A DNA stretch of 64,000 nucleotides from Planctomycetales bacterium (GCA_027452145.1 DAIDHB010000408.1:1-64000); one strand, 5' to 3'. Shown: positions 39,259-50,851, counted from the stretch's first letter. Notes: generated by a model from the sequence alone, not told the origin. Numbers and translations are program-made.

Positions 39259-42009
39259 ATGCGTCGCTGGATGGTGTTCGGCTGGTTGGTCCTGGGCGGG
39301 GCCGCCGCGATGGCGGATCCGCCGGAGAAGGTCGCCTCGATCGAGGGCGTGACCGAGTACCGCCTCGCCAACGGGGCGCGGGTGCTCCTCTTCCCCGAGG
39401 CCTCGCGGCCGACCGTCACCGTCAACATGACCGTGCTCGTCGGCAGCCGGCATGAGGGCTATGGCGAGTCCGGCATGGCCCACCTGCTCGAGCACCTCGT
39501 CTTCAAGGGGACGCCCGACCATCCCCAGGTCCCAAAGGCCCTCCGCGACCACGGCGCCAGCTTCAACGGCACCACCAACAGCGATCGCACCAATTACTTC
39601 GAGACCATGCCCGCCACCGACGCCAACCTCGAGTTCGGCATCGCCCTCGAGTCCGACCGGCTGGTCAACAGCTACGTCCGGGGCGAGGACCTGGCGTCGG
39701 AGATGACCGTCGTCCGCAACGAGTTCGAGCGCGGCGAGAATAACCCCGCCTCGATCCTCAACCAGCGGATCCAGGCCGCGGCCTACGAGTGGCACAACTA
39801 CGGCAAGGACACGATCGGCAGCCGAGCCGACATCGAACGCGTGCCCATCGAGCGGCTCCAGGCTTTCTACAGGAAGTACTACCAGCCCGATAACGTCGTC
39901 CTGATCGTCGCCGGCCGGTTCGACGAGGCGAAGGCCCTCGCCCTCGCGGAGAAATACCTTGGCTCGATCCCTCGGCCGGCGCGCAAGCTGGAATCGACCT
40001 ACACCGAGGAGCCCCCGCAGGACGGCGAGCGGACCGTGACGCTGCGTCGCGTCGGCGCCGTCGGATCCGTGGGCGTGGCGTATCACATCCCCTCGGCCTC
40101 GCACGACGACTGGGCGCCCCTGAGCCTCCTGGGCGGGCTCCTCTCGCAATCGCCCAACGGCCGGCTGTACCGGGCGCTCGTCGAATCCCGGCTGGCGACC
40201 AGCGCGAACGCCCGCTCGGACAACTCGCACGACCCGGGGCTGTTCTTCGCCTCGGCCTCGTGCGACCCCGAGAAGGTCGAGGTCGTGCGCGACGCCATGG
40301 TCAAGACGCTCGAATCGCTGGGCGAAGTGCCGTTCACCGACGACGAGGTGAACAAGGCCAAGGTCCGCAGCAAGCGCGCGGCCGAGATGCTGCAATCGAA
40401 CAGCCAGGCCATGGCCCAGGCGCTGAGCTCGTCGGCCAGCCACGGCGACTGGCGGTTGCTGTTCATCCAGCGCGATCGGGTCGCCGGCGTGACCGCGGCC
40501 GACGTCAATCGCGTGGCGAGGACCTACTTCCAGCGGCCCAATCGCACGGTCGGAATCTACATTCCGTCGCGGGAATCGACCCGGCTGGCCGTACCCGCCG
40601 CTCCCCCGATCGACCTGGTCGTCAAGGACTACAAGGGAGGCGCCGTCGGCGCGGCCGGCGAGGCCTTCGACCCCACGCCCGCCAACCTCGACGCCCGGAT
40701 CAAGGTCGTGAACGACGGCGGCCTGAAGGCCGGCCTGCTGCCCAAGAAGAACCGCGGCGAGACGGTGTCACTGGTGCTGACCCTCCACTATGGCAACCCC
40801 GACTCGCTGAAGGGCCAGAGCACCGCGGCCGGGATGCTCCCCGGCCTGATGATGTCCGGCACGAAGAAGCACGACCGCCAGGCCCTGCGCGAGGAGCTCG
40901 ATTCGCTGGGCGTCCGCATCGCGCCGGGCGCCGGAGGCGGCGGCGGACGCGGCCGCCGAGGCGGCGGAGGAGGAGGCGGAGGCACCCCGGGGCAACTGAC
41001 CTTCTCCGTCCAGGCCAAACGTGACACGCTCCCCCGGGCGCTCGAGCTGCTCGGCGAGATCCTCCGCGAGCCGGCCTTCCCCCCGCAGGAGTTCGAGACC
41101 TCGAAGCGGCGCATGGCCTCGATGCTCTCCTCCGGCCGCACCGAGCCGGCCGCCCTGGCCCGCAACAGGCTCGGCCGTGCGCTGTCGCCCTACGGCAAGG
41201 ACGACGTGCGCTACGTGCCGACGCTCGAGGAGAACCTCGACCGCGCCCGGGGCGTGTCCCTCGACCAGGTCAAGGCGCTGTACGAGACCCAGCTCGGCGG
41301 CACGCACGCGGAGCTCGGCGTCGTCGGCGACTTCGACCCCGAGAGCACGCTCCGCCTGGTGAAGCAGATGCTCGCCGGCTGGGAGTCGAAGACGCCCTAC
41401 GTCCGGATCGACCACAAGGTCGGCGAGAGCGGCACGGGCATGAAGGAGGACATCGTCACGCCCGACAAGGCCAACGCCGAATACCTCGCGGGGCTGTCGT
41501 TCCCGCTCTCCGACGGCGACCCCGACTACCCGGCACTCCGGATCGGCAACTTCATCCTCGGCGGCAGCACGCTGGCCTCGCGGATCGGCGACCGGATCCG
41601 CCAGAAGGAGGGCCTGTCGTACGGAGCATCCTCGGGCCTCTCGGCCTCATCCCACGACCCCGTGGCCTCCTTGACCGTGACCGTCAGCACCAACCCGGCG
41701 AACATCGGCAGGGTCACGGCCGCGGTGATGGATGAACTCCAGCGGTTCCTCAAGGACGGCCCGACCGAGCGGGAGGTCGACGACGCCAGGCGGGCGTTCG
41801 TCGAGTCCCAGAAGGTGGGCCGCTCCAGCGACGCGGCGATCGCCGGGCAGATCGTCTCGAACCTCGACACGGGCCGGACGTTCGCCTTCGCCGCCGAGCA
41901 GGAGAAGGCCATCCTGGCGCTGACGCCGGCCGCCGTCGCCGAGGCGTTCCGCAAGCACATCGACCCGCGGCGGCTGGTCGTCATCCGCGCGGGGGATTTC
42001 CCGAAGTAG
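39259..42009 (+). CDS. M16-family zinc metallopeptidase (two-lobed, exported)
   Basis: 916 residues with a signal peptide ([14 protein letters not shown]). The first lobe has the inverted zinc motif H75-LLE-H79 and the downstream glutamate in [15 protein letters not shown], so it should be active. The second lobe (from about residue 490) lacks the motif, as expected for the non-catalytic half. A Gly/Arg-rich loop ([12 protein letters not shown]) is inserted near residues 555-580 and encoded by low-complexity GGC/GGA runs. GGGAGG lies 9 bases before ATG 39259. Likely a periplasmic or outer-surface peptidase; substrate unknown. Confidence 0.93.
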   Translation: MRRWMVFGWLVLGGAAAMADPPEKVASIEGVTEYRLANGARVLLFPEASRPTVTVNMTVLVGSRHEGYGESGMAHLLEHLVFKGTPDHPQVPKALRDHGASFNGTTNSDRTNYFETMPATDANLEFGIALESDRLVNSYVRGEDLASEMTVVRNEFERGENNPASILNQRIQAAAYEWHNYGKDTIGSRADIERVPIERLQAFYRKYYQPDNVVLIVAGRFDEAKALALAEKYLGSIPRPARKLESTYTEEPPQDGERTVTLRRVGAVGSVGVAYHIPSASHDDWAPLSLLGGLLSQSPNGRLYRALVESRLATSANARSDNSHDPGLFFASASCDPEKVEVVRDAMVKTLESLGEVPFTDDEVNKAKVRSKRAAEMLQSNSQAMAQALSSSASHGDWRLLFIQRDRVAGVTAADVNRVARTYFQRPNRTVGIYIPSRESTRLAVPAAPPIDLVVKDYKGGAVGAAGEAFDPTPANLDARIKVVNDGGLKAGLLPKKNRGETVSLVLTLHYGNPDSLKGQSTAAGMLPGLMMSGTKKHDRQALREELDSLGVRIAPGAGGGGGRGRRGGGGGGGGTPGQLTFSVQAKRDTLPRALELLGEILREPAFPPQEFETSKRRMASMLSSGRTEPAALARNRLGRALSPYGKDDVRYVPTLEENLDRARGVSLDQVKALYETQLGGTHAELGVVGDFDPESTLRLVKQMLAGWESKTPYVRIDHKVGESGTGMKEDIVTPDKANAEYLAGLSFPLSDGDPDYPALRIGNFILGGSTLASRIGDRIRQKEGLSYGASSGLSASSHDPVASLTVTVSTNPANIGRVTAAVMDELQRFLKDGPTEREVDDARRAFVESQKVGRSSDAAIAGQIVSNLDTGRTFAFAAEQEKAILALTPAAVAEAFRKHIDPRRLVVIRAGDFPK

Positions 42010-42113
42010 CGAGCGGCCGGGCGGCGCGACATGGCGTCGGGACGGACCTCGCCGACCCCTCATTCGGGGAGGGTCGGACCGTCGCGGCGTCCCCGCGCGC
42101 GGAGTTCCGGCGT

Positions 42114-42142
42114 TTGTCGTCGGCGGGGCGGCTCGGTATAAA
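42114..42142 (+). promoter_or_regulatory. Possible sigma70-type promoter before the DUF1501 gene
   Basis: TTGTCG and TATAAA are spaced by 17 bp in an otherwise GC-rich region; a transcript would start about 48 bases before ATG 42197. Confidence 0.4.
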
Positions 42143-42175
42143 GAGGTGAGGGGCACCCGCCAAAATGCCACCGCA

Positions 42176-42190
42176 ACCGTCAGAGGGTAC
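42176..42190 (+). promoter_or_regulatory. Leader 15-mer ACCGTCAGAGGGTAC
   Basis: It ends 6 bases before ATG 42197. The identical 15-mer lies at the same distance before the start of the histone-like gene at 44912-45301 (45308-45322, minus strand). It contains AGAGGG, which may serve as ribosome-binding site. Confidence 0.4.
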
Positions 42191-42196
42191 GGATCG

Positions 42197-43708
<1,512 letters not shown>

Positions 43709-43734
43709 GAGCTTGCCTCGAATGGGTCCTGATC

Positions 43735-43813
43735 GGGAGGGCGAGCCTCCCGGCGAGCCGGGATAGGGAGGAAGCATCGCAGAATCCCGGCTCGGCAGGA
43801 GCCTCGCCCTCCC
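43735..43813. repeat. Inverted-repeat element, GGGAGGGCGAG family
   Basis: About 30-bp imperfect inverted repeats (starting GGGAGGGCGAGCCTCCCGGC at 43735, and its partner ending at 43813) enclose a short loop. The same family is nested at 28386-28444. It lies between the DUF1501 stop (27 bp away) and the aldo/keto reductase start. Confidence 0.75.
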
Positions 43814-43848
43814 ACCCTGGAATCGACGCGACGCGACGGAGACCCACC

Positions 43849-44757
43849 ATGTCCAGCGCCACGACCACGACCATCGCCGGGGCCCCTTCATCGAGCATCG
43901 GCGGCGCCTCGCCGATCTCGCCGATCCCGCGCCGGCCGCTGGGCCGCACGGGCCACGACGTGACCCAGTTCGCCCTCGGCGGCGAGGGCGTGCTTCGCAC
44001 GCACGGGCGCATGGCCGAGGCCGTGGCCGTGATCCACCGGGCTCTCGACCAGGGGGTCAATTACTGCGACACGGCGCCGGCCTACGCGGGGAGCCTCGAC
44101 TACTATGGCGCCGCGCTGGGCGACCGCCGCCGCGAGGTGTTCCTCGCCTCCAAGACGCACGACCGCACCCGGGATGGCTCGCTGCGCCTGCTCGACGAGA
44201 GCCTCAAGCGGCTGCGCACCGATCACCTCGACCTGTGGCAGCTCCACGACCTGCGGACCCCGGCCGACCTGAGAGCGATCTTCGGCCGCGGCGGCGCGCT
44301 CGAGGCCCTGATCCAGGCGCGCGACGAGGGCCGCGTACGGTTCCTCGGCCTGACCGGCCACCACGACCCGGCCATTCTGCTCGACGCCATGGGCCGGTTC
44401 GACTTCGACACCGTGCTCGTCGCCCTGAATGGGGCCGACGTCCACCGCTCGTCGTTCGCCCGCAGCGTGCTCGTCGAGGCGAGTCGTCGGGAGATGGGCG
44501 TCATCGGCATGAAGGTCTACGCCGCGGGCGGTCTGGTCCGCTCCGGAGCCCCGGGCCTCACCCCGGCGCAGGCCATGGGCTACGTGCTGAGCCTCTCCGG
44601 CGTGTCGACCGTCGTCATCGGCTGCTCGAGTCCCGACGAGGTCGACGAGAACGCCGGAATCGCCCGCGAATTCCGGCCGTTCGAGCCCTCGATGATGCTC
44701 GCCGTCGAGCAGCACACCGCCCCCAACGCGGGGTACTTCACGTCGTACAAGAAGTAG
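43849..44757 (+). CDS. Aldo/keto reductase
   Basis: 302 residues. The catalytic tetrad of the family is visible: Asp and Tyr in NYCDTAPAYAGS, Lys in FLASKTHDR and His in DLWQLHDL. The segment STVVIGCSSPDEVDEN is the usual C-terminal NADPH-binding end. The first 25 residues are a Ser/Thr/Ala-rich extension before RPLGRTGHDVTQF, where the domain starts; a later start is possible. No signal peptide, so a cytoplasmic NADPH-dependent oxidoreductase. A GAC-rich stretch with no clear Shine-Dalgarno precedes ATG 43849. Confidence 0.92.
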   Translation: MSSATTTTIAGAPSSSIGGASPISPIPRRPLGRTGHDVTQFALGGEGVLRTHGRMAEAVAVIHRALDQGVNYCDTAPAYAGSLDYYGAALGDRRREVFLASKTHDRTRDGSLRLLDESLKRLRTDHLDLWQLHDLRTPADLRAIFGRGGALEALIQARDEGRVRFLGLTGHHDPAILLDAMGRFDFDTVLVALNGADVHRSSFARSVLVEASRREMGVIGMKVYAAGGLVRSGAPGLTPAQAMGYVLSLSGVSTVVIGCSSPDEVDENAGIAREFRPFEPSMMLAVEQHTAPNAGYFTSYKK

Positions 44758-44810
44758 GTCGGGCCGTCCTGCCCGACGCGCCCAGGCCCAGTCGGGCAGT
44801 CCTGCCCGAC
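44758..44810. repeat. Paired palindromes, GTCGGGCAGTCCTGCCCGAC family
   Basis: Two 20-bp palindromes (44758-44777 and 44791-44810) start on the base after the aldo/keto reductase stop codon. The same family occurs at 59060-59119. They could serve as terminators. Confidence 0.8.
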
Positions 44811-44828
44811 CGACTTTCCGACCGACCC

Positions 44829-44873
44829 AAAAAGGAAGGGCCGGTCGTCCTCGAAGGTCGAGGCCGCCGGCCC
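44829..44873 (-). terminator. Intrinsic terminator of the histone-like gene
   Basis: On the minus strand a hairpin with outer arms GGGCCGG/CCGGCCC (44867-44873 and 44838-44844) and inner arms CCTCGA/TCGAGG is followed by TTCCTTTTT. It lies about 40 bases after the stop at 44912. Confidence 0.65.
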
Positions 44874-44911
44874 GCAGGAAGGCCTGTGAATGGTGAGTGT
44901 GAGGGGGGCGA

Positions 44912-45301
44912 TCAACTGCCCTTGGGCGACGAGCCCGAGGACGCGGGCGTCGCCAGGTGCTTCTCGCCCGCCTTGGAGATCGTGTAGTGGTAGTGGCCCG
45001 AGGCGTGCTTCTTGCCCCTCTTGACGAGCTTGTGCTTGAGCAAGCTCTCGAGGGACTTGTTCTCGGGCTTCTTCTCGGCGTGATAGCCGGCGGGGTCCGT
45101 GTGACCGGCCACCTTCTTGAGGAGAGCGCCCTGGGCCTCCGACAGCTTCGGGCCGGCGGCCTTCTTGGGGGCTGCCTTCTTGGCCGTCGTCTTGGCCGTC
45201 GTCGAGGCCGCCGCCTTCTTGGGCGCCGCCTTCTTCGCGGTGCTCTTGGCGGCGGTCTTCTTGGCGGTCCCGGTCGCTCCTGCGGACTTCTTCAGTGCCA
45301 T
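44912..45301 (-). CDS. Histone H1-like, Lys/Ala-rich nucleoid protein with winged-helix-like C-terminus
   Basis: 129 residues. The first half is a run of AKK and APKKAA units (KKTAAKSTAKKAAPKKAA), like the tails of bacterial histone H1/Hc1 homologues. The second half (LSEAQGALLKKVAG to HYTISKAGEKHL) looks like a compact winged-helix domain: LLKHKLVKRGKK and a beta-hairpin HYHYTIS. The ATG at 45301 is chosen because the basic tail starts there and the 15-mer leader with AGAGGG lies 6 bases upstream; the frame is open further upstream through AT-rich DNA. An intrinsic terminator follows. Probably a DNA-compacting or chromatin-structuring protein. Confidence 0.85.
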   Translation of the reverse strand: MALKKSAGATGTAKKTAAKSTAKKAAPKKAAASTTAKTTAKKAAPKKAAGPKLSEAQGALLKKVAGHTDPAGYHAEKKPENKSLESLLKHKLVKRGKKHASGHYHYTISKAGEKHLATPASSGSSPKGS

Positions 45302-45307
45302 GTTCGA

Positions 45308-45322
45308 GTACCCTCTGACGGT
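45308..45322 (-). promoter_or_regulatory. Leader 15-mer ACCGTCAGAGGGTAC (second copy)
   Basis: Minus-strand copy, 6 bases before ATG 45301, identical in sequence and position to that before the DUF1501 gene at 42197. The region 45365-45460 upstream is markedly AT-rich and likely holds the promoter of the histone-like gene (TACTAA on the minus strand at 45370-45375). Confidence 0.4.
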
Positions 45323-45577
45323 GATGAAACCTCGTCGATCGGCCGATCCGCCGATCTTGCGTGGAATCATTAGTAAATCTATCAGGTCGCGCACAACATA
45401 AAAGGTCGATTTCTCACGATTTTCCGGATTTCCAGGAAATTTCTGCGGATTATTCGGCTCGTAGGGGACCACGAGGGGTCTTCGATCGGCACATACAGGG
45501 ATTCCCATCTCCATATTCCAGGCTCTGATGGTCCTCGCGGGCCTTCCGCGGGCCCCGACCTCGCCGCCGGGCGGCCC

Positions 45578-45979
45578 TCACTCGCGGGCCCCCAAAAACA
45601 GGGCGAAAATGATGCAAGCGAGGATGTCGAAGGCAGTGGCTCGGGGTGCCACCGAGGCCAGTGCGAGGAGCGCCAGGAACGCGAGCGCCGCGGCGGCGAG
45701 CGAGAGCGCGAGCGCCGCGCGGCCCCTCGGACGCGAGCCGCGCGCGGCGAGCACCTCGAGCCTCCAGAAGAGCCCCTGCATCGCGAGCAGCAGCAGCGTC
45801 AGCAGGCCGAACGCCGCGGCCCGCGCGCGATCGAGGTCCGCCTCGCGGACCGCGGACGCGGCCATCGCCAGCATCGCCGCCAGCCCTGCGCCGCAGGCCA
45901 GATTCAGGGGGCCAAACGGCCTGCGCGGCGTCGCGTCGCCCCGCGCTCGATCCTCGTCAACCGGACGCTCGTGCCTCAT
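45578..45979 (-). CDS. Small four-segment membrane protein, unknown
   Basis: 133 residues from ATG 45979 (a frame upstream is open but low-complexity). Four hydrophobic stretches are seen: GAGLAAMLAMAASAV, AFGLLTLLLLAMQGLFW, ALALSLAAAALAFLALLALA and FDILACIIFALFLGA. The N-terminus is charged (RHERPVDEDRARGD). I do not recognise a family. It lies alone between the histone-like gene and the DUF1592 gene, on the minus strand. The Ala/Leu-rich composition means the exact start is uncertain. Confidence 0.6.
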   Translation of the reverse strand: MRHERPVDEDRARGDATPRRPFGPLNLACGAGLAAMLAMAASAVREADLDRARAAAFGLLTLLLLAMQGLFWRLEVLAARGSRPRGRAALALSLAAAALAFLALLALASVAPRATAFDILACIIFALFLGARE

Positions 45980-46516
45980 CGCCGCCCCCCAGCGCCGCCT
46001 CGTCTCGCCGCGAGGATTGTAGGACCGCGCCGGCCCCGCGAACAGGGACTCGCGGCGCCGTCGCGCGAGGATCGAAGGCCCTCGCGAGCGAGCCATCGCG
46101 CCGATCGCGGGCGCGGCCCCGACGATCGCTCGCCCCCGGCGCGCGGCGCCGGGCCATCGCCACGACCTCGACGAGTCGCTCGCCATCGTCCAGGCGACCG
46201 CGACCTGCCTCGTCGAGGGGCCACGCCGCGAGCGCCCCGGCCTCACACCGCGCCCGTCCCGCGCGGCCGTTGCCACGACCCCATCGACCGCGCCAACGGC
46301 CCCTCGACCATGATCGGGGTCCATGGCGCCGGCATGCCCGTCCGACCGCATCGCCGCGGACGAGTCCGCCCGCGATCCCCTTGCTCGCGACAGGTCCGAA
46401 CGGACCGGGAACTCGCCTCGAGTCGTCGAGGTGCCTGCCCCCATCTCGTTCGGGCTTCCCGCTCGCGATGAGCCCAGCCCAGGCCCGATCATGCGATCCG
46501 GCCATCGGACCGGGCC

Positions 46517-46545
46517 TTGCGAGAGTGATGGGTATTGGGTACAAA
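46517..46545 (+). promoter_or_regulatory. Possible promoter before the DUF1592 gene
   Basis: TTGCGA and TACAAA spaced by 17 bp, in the only AT-rich patch of the 719-bp gap 45980-46698. The rest of that gap shows only GC-rich low-complexity sequence and no gene I can support. Confidence 0.3.
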
Positions 46546-46698
46546 AATTGTTGGAGAGTCAGTCCTGCCTCATGCCGTCTCGTCTCCGTCCGGGACCCGG
46601 CGCCTGTGCCTCCGGCCGTCGGCGGACGAGCCTGCCTCGCGCGGTCCCTCGCGGAGCCTCCCGGCTCCGAGCCGAGCATCGGCCCGCGTGCCTCGTCG

Positions 46699-49224
46699 AT
46701 GGTTGCCCTGCCCATGCCGCACGAGAACACGAACGAGAACGAGAACGACAACGAGCCCATCCCCATGATCGGTCGTCCCGGCGGGCGCGGGCTCGCTCGC
46801 CCGCGACCCCGCGCCGGCCTCGCGCCGGCCGGCTGGCTGGCCCTCGCCTCGGCGCCCTTCCTTATTGGTGCCGGGGTCGGGATCGGGATCGGCGCCGGCG
46901 CCATCGCAGGCGATGAGGCCGGCCGCGACAAGGGACGGACCGGCGAGCAGATCTACCGACAGATGTGTGCCTCATGCCATGGCGCCGCGGGCGAGGGGAC
47001 CGACGACCATTATCCCCGCCCCCTGATCGGCGAGCGGCCCGTGGCCAGCCTGGCGAAGCTGATCGCCCGCACGATGCCCGAGGACGAGCCCGGCACCTGC
47101 GTCGGCCCCGACGCCGACAAGGTTGCCTCCTATATCTATGATGCCTTCTACTCGAAGGCCGCCCAGGCCAAAAACCCGATGCGTCCCGCGCGCATCGAGC
47201 TCTCGCGGCTGACCGTGCGCCAGTACAGGAATGCCCTGGCCGACCTGATCGCGCGGCCCGACAACGCCCCCCGCTGGGACGATCGCCGCGGGCTGAACGG
47301 GCAGTACGCACGCGCCGGCCGACGACGACGCGGGGGCGGCGGGGGCAACGCCGACGGATTCACCCGGCTCGACCCCGAGATCCGCTTCCACTTCGGCGAG
47401 GACAGCCCGATCCCGGCGCAGAACGCCGTGAAGGAGCAATCGCGCCACTACGTCCCGCTCCCCGCGCTGCCGGTCCCGGTCGACCTGTTCCGCCCGTTCT
47501 CGCAGGAGTTCCGGATCAACTGGCAAGGGTCGGTGCTGGCCCCCGACACGGGCGAGTACGAGTTTGTCGTCCGGACCGAGAACGCCGTGCGGCTCTGGGT
47601 GAACGACAACGACAAGCCGCTCATCGACATCTCGGTGAAGTCCGGCAGCGACACCGAGTACCGCGAGACGATCCACCTGCTGGGCGGCCGCGTGTACCCG
47701 ATCCGGCTGGAGGTCTCGAAGGGCAAGGAGAAGACGGCGTCGATCGAGCTATTGTGGAAGGTCCCGCGCCGCGGCCTCGGGCCGATCCCCGGCCGCAACC
47801 TCTCGCCGATCGACGCGCCCGCGGTCTACGTCGCCAGGACCCCCTTCCCGCCGGATGACCGGAGCGTCGGCTACGAGCGCGGCACGTCGATCTCGAAGGC
47901 CTGGGACCAGGCCACCACGGACGGGGCGCTCGAGGCGGCCGACTTCATCGCGGCCCGCCTCAGGGACGTCGTGGGTATCCCCGATGGCGCGAGCGACCAG
48001 GACCGCCGGCGCCGGCTCCGCGAGTTCTGCTCGCAGTTCGCCGAGCGGGCGTTCCGACGCCCGCTGACCGACGAGCAGCGCCAGCTCTACATCGACCGCC
48101 AGCTCCAGGAGTCCCGCGACCCGAAGACCGCCGTGAAGAAGGTGGTGCTACTGGTCCTCAAGTCGCCGCGGTTCCTCTACCGCGAGATTGGCACCGGCGC
48201 GCCCGACTCGTACGACGTCGCCTCGCGGCTGTCGTTCGGGCTGTGGGATTCGATCCCCGACCGGGCGCTCGCCGACGCCGCGGCCTCCGGGCGCCTCGCC
48301 CGCCGCGAGCAGGTCGCCGAGCAGGCCCGCCGCATGGCCGGCGACCTCCGCGCCCGGGCCAAGCTTCGCGAGTTCCTCCTCCAGTGCCTCCGCGTCGACC
48401 AGGGGGCCGAGATCGCCAAGGACCCGAAGCTCTTCCCGGGCTTCGACGAGGCGGTCATCACCGACCTGCGCACCTCGCTCGAGCTGCTCCTCGACGACGT
48501 GATCGCCTCGCCCTCGGCCGACTTCCGCGAGCTGCTGGGCTCGCGCTCGCTCTACCTCAACGGCCGGCTCGCGCGGCTCTACGGCGTGGACATCCCGCCG
48601 GACGCGCCGTTCCGCAAGATCGACAAGGCCCCGGGCGAGCGCTCGGGGGTCCTCACGCATCCCTACCTGATGGCCGGCTTCGCCTACACGGCCTCCAGCT
48701 CGCCCATCCACCGCGGCGTGTTCTTGTCGCGCAGCGTGCTCGGCCGGCCCCTCCGGCCGCCGCCAGTCGCCGTCGCCCCGATCGCCGCCGACCTCCACCC
48801 GAGTCTCACCACCCGCCAGCGCGTCGAGCTCCAGACGAAGCCCGAGTCGTGCCAGTCCTGCCACGCCATGATCAACCACCTCGGATTTGCGCTGGAGCAC
48901 TACGACGCCATCGGCCGATACCGGGACACGGAGAAAAACCGGCCCGTCGACGCGACCGGCTTTTACGAGACCCGCGCCGGCGAGCGCGTCCGGTTCGACG
49001 GCGCCGCCCAGCTCGCCCGCTTCCTCGCCCAGAGCCAGGAGACCCACAACGCCTTCGTCCAGCAGTTGTTCCACTACCTGGTCAAGCAGCCCATCCGTGC
49101 CTTCGGCCGCACCGAATTGACCGACCTCCGTGGTGCATTTGCCGATCGCGGCTATAATATCCGTGAACTGATGGTGGAGATCATGACGTCGTCGGCGCTC
49201 GCGTCGCGCGTGGGGACCAAATAG
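46699..49224 (+). CDS. DUF1592-family cytochrome c protein with PA14 domain
   Basis: 841 residues. Order: basic N-terminus with a hydrophobic export segment (GWLALASAPFLIGAGVG); a class I haem site C90-A-S-C-H94; DUF1587 (IELSRLTVRQYRNALADL); a PA14-like carbohydrate-binding domain around residues 265-375 (FRPFSQEFRINWQG, GEYEFVVRTENAVRLWVND); DUF1595 (FCSQFAERAFRRPL); DUF1592; DUF1588 with a second CxxCH (CQSCHAMINHLGFALEHYD, about residue 718); DUF1585 to the end. Start choices are ATG 46699, 46714 or 46765; a hexamer repeat (NENEND) lies between them. It pairs with the DUF1552 gene downstream, as in other planctomycetes. Function unknown; probably periplasmic. Confidence 0.9.
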   Translation: MVALPMPHENTNENENDNEPIPMIGRPGGRGLARPRPRAGLAPAGWLALASAPFLIGAGVGIGIGAGAIAGDEAGRDKGRTGEQIYRQMCASCHGAAGEGTDDHYPRPLIGERPVASLAKLIARTMPEDEPGTCVGPDADKVASYIYDAFYSKAAQAKNPMRPARIELSRLTVRQYRNALADLIARPDNAPRWDDRRGLNGQYARAGRRRRGGGGGNADGFTRLDPEIRFHFGEDSPIPAQNAVKEQSRHYVPLPALPVPVDLFRPFSQEFRINWQGSVLAPDTGEYEFVVRTENAVRLWVNDNDKPLIDISVKSGSDTEYRETIHLLGGRVYPIRLEVSKGKEKTASIELLWKVPRRGLGPIPGRNLSPIDAPAVYVARTPFPPDDRSVGYERGTSISKAWDQATTDGALEAADFIAARLRDVVGIPDGASDQDRRRRLREFCSQFAERAFRRPLTDEQRQLYIDRQLQESRDPKTAVKKVVLLVLKSPRFLYREIGTGAPDSYDVASRLSFGLWDSIPDRALADAAASGRLARREQVAEQARRMAGDLRARAKLREFLLQCLRVDQGAEIAKDPKLFPGFDEAVITDLRTSLELLLDDVIASPSADFRELLGSRSLYLNGRLARLYGVDIPPDAPFRKIDKAPGERSGVLTHPYLMAGFAYTASSSPIHRGVFLSRSVLGRPLRPPPVAVAPIAADLHPSLTTRQRVELQTKPESCQSCHAMINHLGFALEHYDAIGRYRDTEKNRPVDATGFYETRAGERVRFDGAAQLARFLAQSQETHNAFVQQLFHYLVKQPIRAFGRTELTDLRGAFADRGYNIRELMVEIMTSSALASRVGTK

Positions 49225-49242
49225 GTCCTCGCAAGGGGAAAG

Positions 49243-49300
49243 GTAGGGTGGGCATCGCCCACCGGTCGAGGCCATCGCCGGTGGGCGATGCCCACCCTAC
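49243..49300. repeat. Perfect 23-bp inverted repeat, GTAGGGTGGGCATCGCCCAC type
   Basis: Arms 49243-49265 and 49278-49300 are perfect reverse complements around a 12-base loop, 18 bases after the DUF1592 stop. Each arm is itself partly palindromic (GGGCATCGCCC). Similar GGTGGGCAT-GCCCACC hairpins are widespread in cyanobacteria and planctomycetes. Confidence 0.85.
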
Positions 49301-49362
49301 GCCATCCCGCCGCCTTGTGAAATCCCTCGCCCTGGCCCCTCGCCCCTTCGAGAGGTAATGCC

Positions 49363-50697
49363 ATGCCCCGGATCATCAGCAACAGCAGCACCAGCCGCCG
49401 CGAGTTCCTCCGCGACCTGGGGATCGGCGCGGCGACCCTCCCGTTCGTCCTGAACCTGCCCAGCCTGGGCTTCGCCAACCAGGGCGCGCGGAAGAAGCGC
49501 CTGGTGATCATGTTCAGCCCCAACGGCGTGATCCCCTCGACCTTCTGGCCCGACGAGGAGGGGGCGAAGTTCACGCTCAAGGAGAGCCTCAAGCCGCTCG
49601 AGCCGTTCAGGGACCGGGCCCTCATCCTCCACGGCGTCTGCGACAAGCTCCGCGGCGACGGCGACAACCACATGCGGGGCATGGGCTGCCTGCTCACGGG
49701 GATCGAGCTGTTCCCCGGCAACATCCAGGGCGGCTCGGACACCCCCGCCGGCTGGGCCCGGGGGGTCTCGATCGACCAGGAGATCCGCAACAAGCTCCAG
49801 AGCGCCGCGGCCAGTCGCACCCGCTTCGGCTCGCTCGAGTTCGGCGTGATGGTCCCCGACCGCGCCGACACCTGGAGCCGCATGGTGTATGCCGGGCCCA
49901 ACAAGCCGCTGGCGCCGATCGACGACCCCTACCAGATGTTCAACAAGCTCTACGGCCGGATGAAGGACCAGGAGAGCCTCAAGAGCATCCTCGACGAGCT
50001 GAAGGAGGACCTGGGCAAGGTCCGCTCGGCCGTCAGCGCCGAGGACCGCCAGCTCCTCGACGAGCACGCCACGTTCGTCCGCGAGATGGAGCAGGAGCTG
50101 AAGGACCAGTCCAGCCGCGACAACAGCCACCCGGTCCCCGAGATCGAGCCCGGCGTCCGCCACGCCAACGACCAGATGCCGAAGCTCAGCAAGATGCAGA
50201 TCGACCTGATGGTCGGCGCCTTCGCCGCCGACTTCGCCCGCGTGGCCACCTTGCAGTACACCAACTCGGTCGGCCAGGCGCGGATGAACTGGGTCGGCGT
50301 CAGCGAGAGCCACCACGAGCTGTCCCACCACCCCGACAGCAACAAGAAGTCGCAGGAGAGCCTGACGAAGATCAACAGGTGGTACTGCGAGCAGCTCGCG
50401 TATCTCGCTCGCCGGCTGGCCGAGACCCCCGAGCCGGGCGGCGGCGGCAGCCTGCTGGACAACACCACGGTCGTCTGGACCAACGAGCTGGGCAAGGGGA
50501 ACTCGCACACCCTCGACGACATCCCGTTCGTCCTGGTGGGCAACGGCCTCGACTTCAAGATGGGCCGCTCGCTCAGGTTCAAGAAGGTCCCCCACAACCG
50601 CCTGCTGCTCGCCCTGGCCAACGGCATGGGCCACCACATCGAGAAGTTCGGCAACCCGAATCTCTGCGGGGATGGGGTGCTTACCGGCCTGATCTGA
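49363..50697 (+). CDS. DUF1552 protein, Tat-exported
   Basis: 444 residues. Tat signal [20 protein letters not shown], then DUF1552 features: [67 protein letters not shown] and a late GVLTGLI. Like DUF1501 it belongs to the alkaline-phosphatase-like superfamily without a known reaction. It is encoded right after the DUF1592 cytochrome, an association frequent in Planctomycetota, which suggests a periplasmic redox or hydrolysis complex. ATG 49363 has GAGAGG about 8 bases upstream. A heptamer/core element begins 9 bp after its stop. Confidence 0.95.
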   Translation: MPRIISNSSTSRREFLRDLGIGAATLPFVLNLPSLGFANQGARKKRLVIMFSPNGVIPSTFWPDEEGAKFTLKESLKPLEPFRDRALILHGVCDKLRGDGDNHMRGMGCLLTGIELFPGNIQGGSDTPAGWARGVSIDQEIRNKLQSAAASRTRFGSLEFGVMVPDRADTWSRMVYAGPNKPLAPIDDPYQMFNKLYGRMKDQESLKSILDELKEDLGKVRSAVSAEDRQLLDEHATFVREMEQELKDQSSRDNSHPVPEIEPGVRHANDQMPKLSKMQIDLMVGAFAADFARVATLQYTNSVGQARMNWVGVSESHHELSHHPDSNKKSQESLTKINRWYCEQLAYLARRLAETPEPGGGGSLLDNTTVVWTNELGKGNSHTLDDIPFVLVGNGLDFKMGRSLRFKKVPHNRLLLALANGMGHHIEKFGNPNLCGDGVLTGLI

Positions 50698-50705
50698 TCC
50701 TCTTC

Positions 50706-50842
50706 GTCCGTTGTCCGTTGTCCGTTGTCCGTTGCAGGGCTACCGCCCTTCGTGCCTTCATCGGCCCTCATGCGATCGGCCCGTCATCTCGGAGCCACCC
50801 TCGACATCCGCGGCAGCGAACAACGGACAACGGACAACGGAC
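50706..50842. repeat. Heptamer/core element: GTCCGTT x4, 88-bp core, AACGGAC x3
   Basis: Left array 50706-50733 (four GTCCGTT), core 50734-50821, right array 50822-50842 (three AACGGAC, the reverse complement). The core begins GGGCTACCGCCC and ends CCGCGGCAGCGAAC, and is homologous to the reverse complement of the core at 51961-52041. It ends 9 bp before the P-II start. Confidence 0.9.
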
Positions 50843-50851
50843 CAGGAACAA

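Noticed and set aside
50711-50851. 47-residue N-terminal extension of the P-II frame
   Set aside because: It is encoded by the heptamer/core element and is absent from the family; AGGA before ATG 50852 supports the shorter start.
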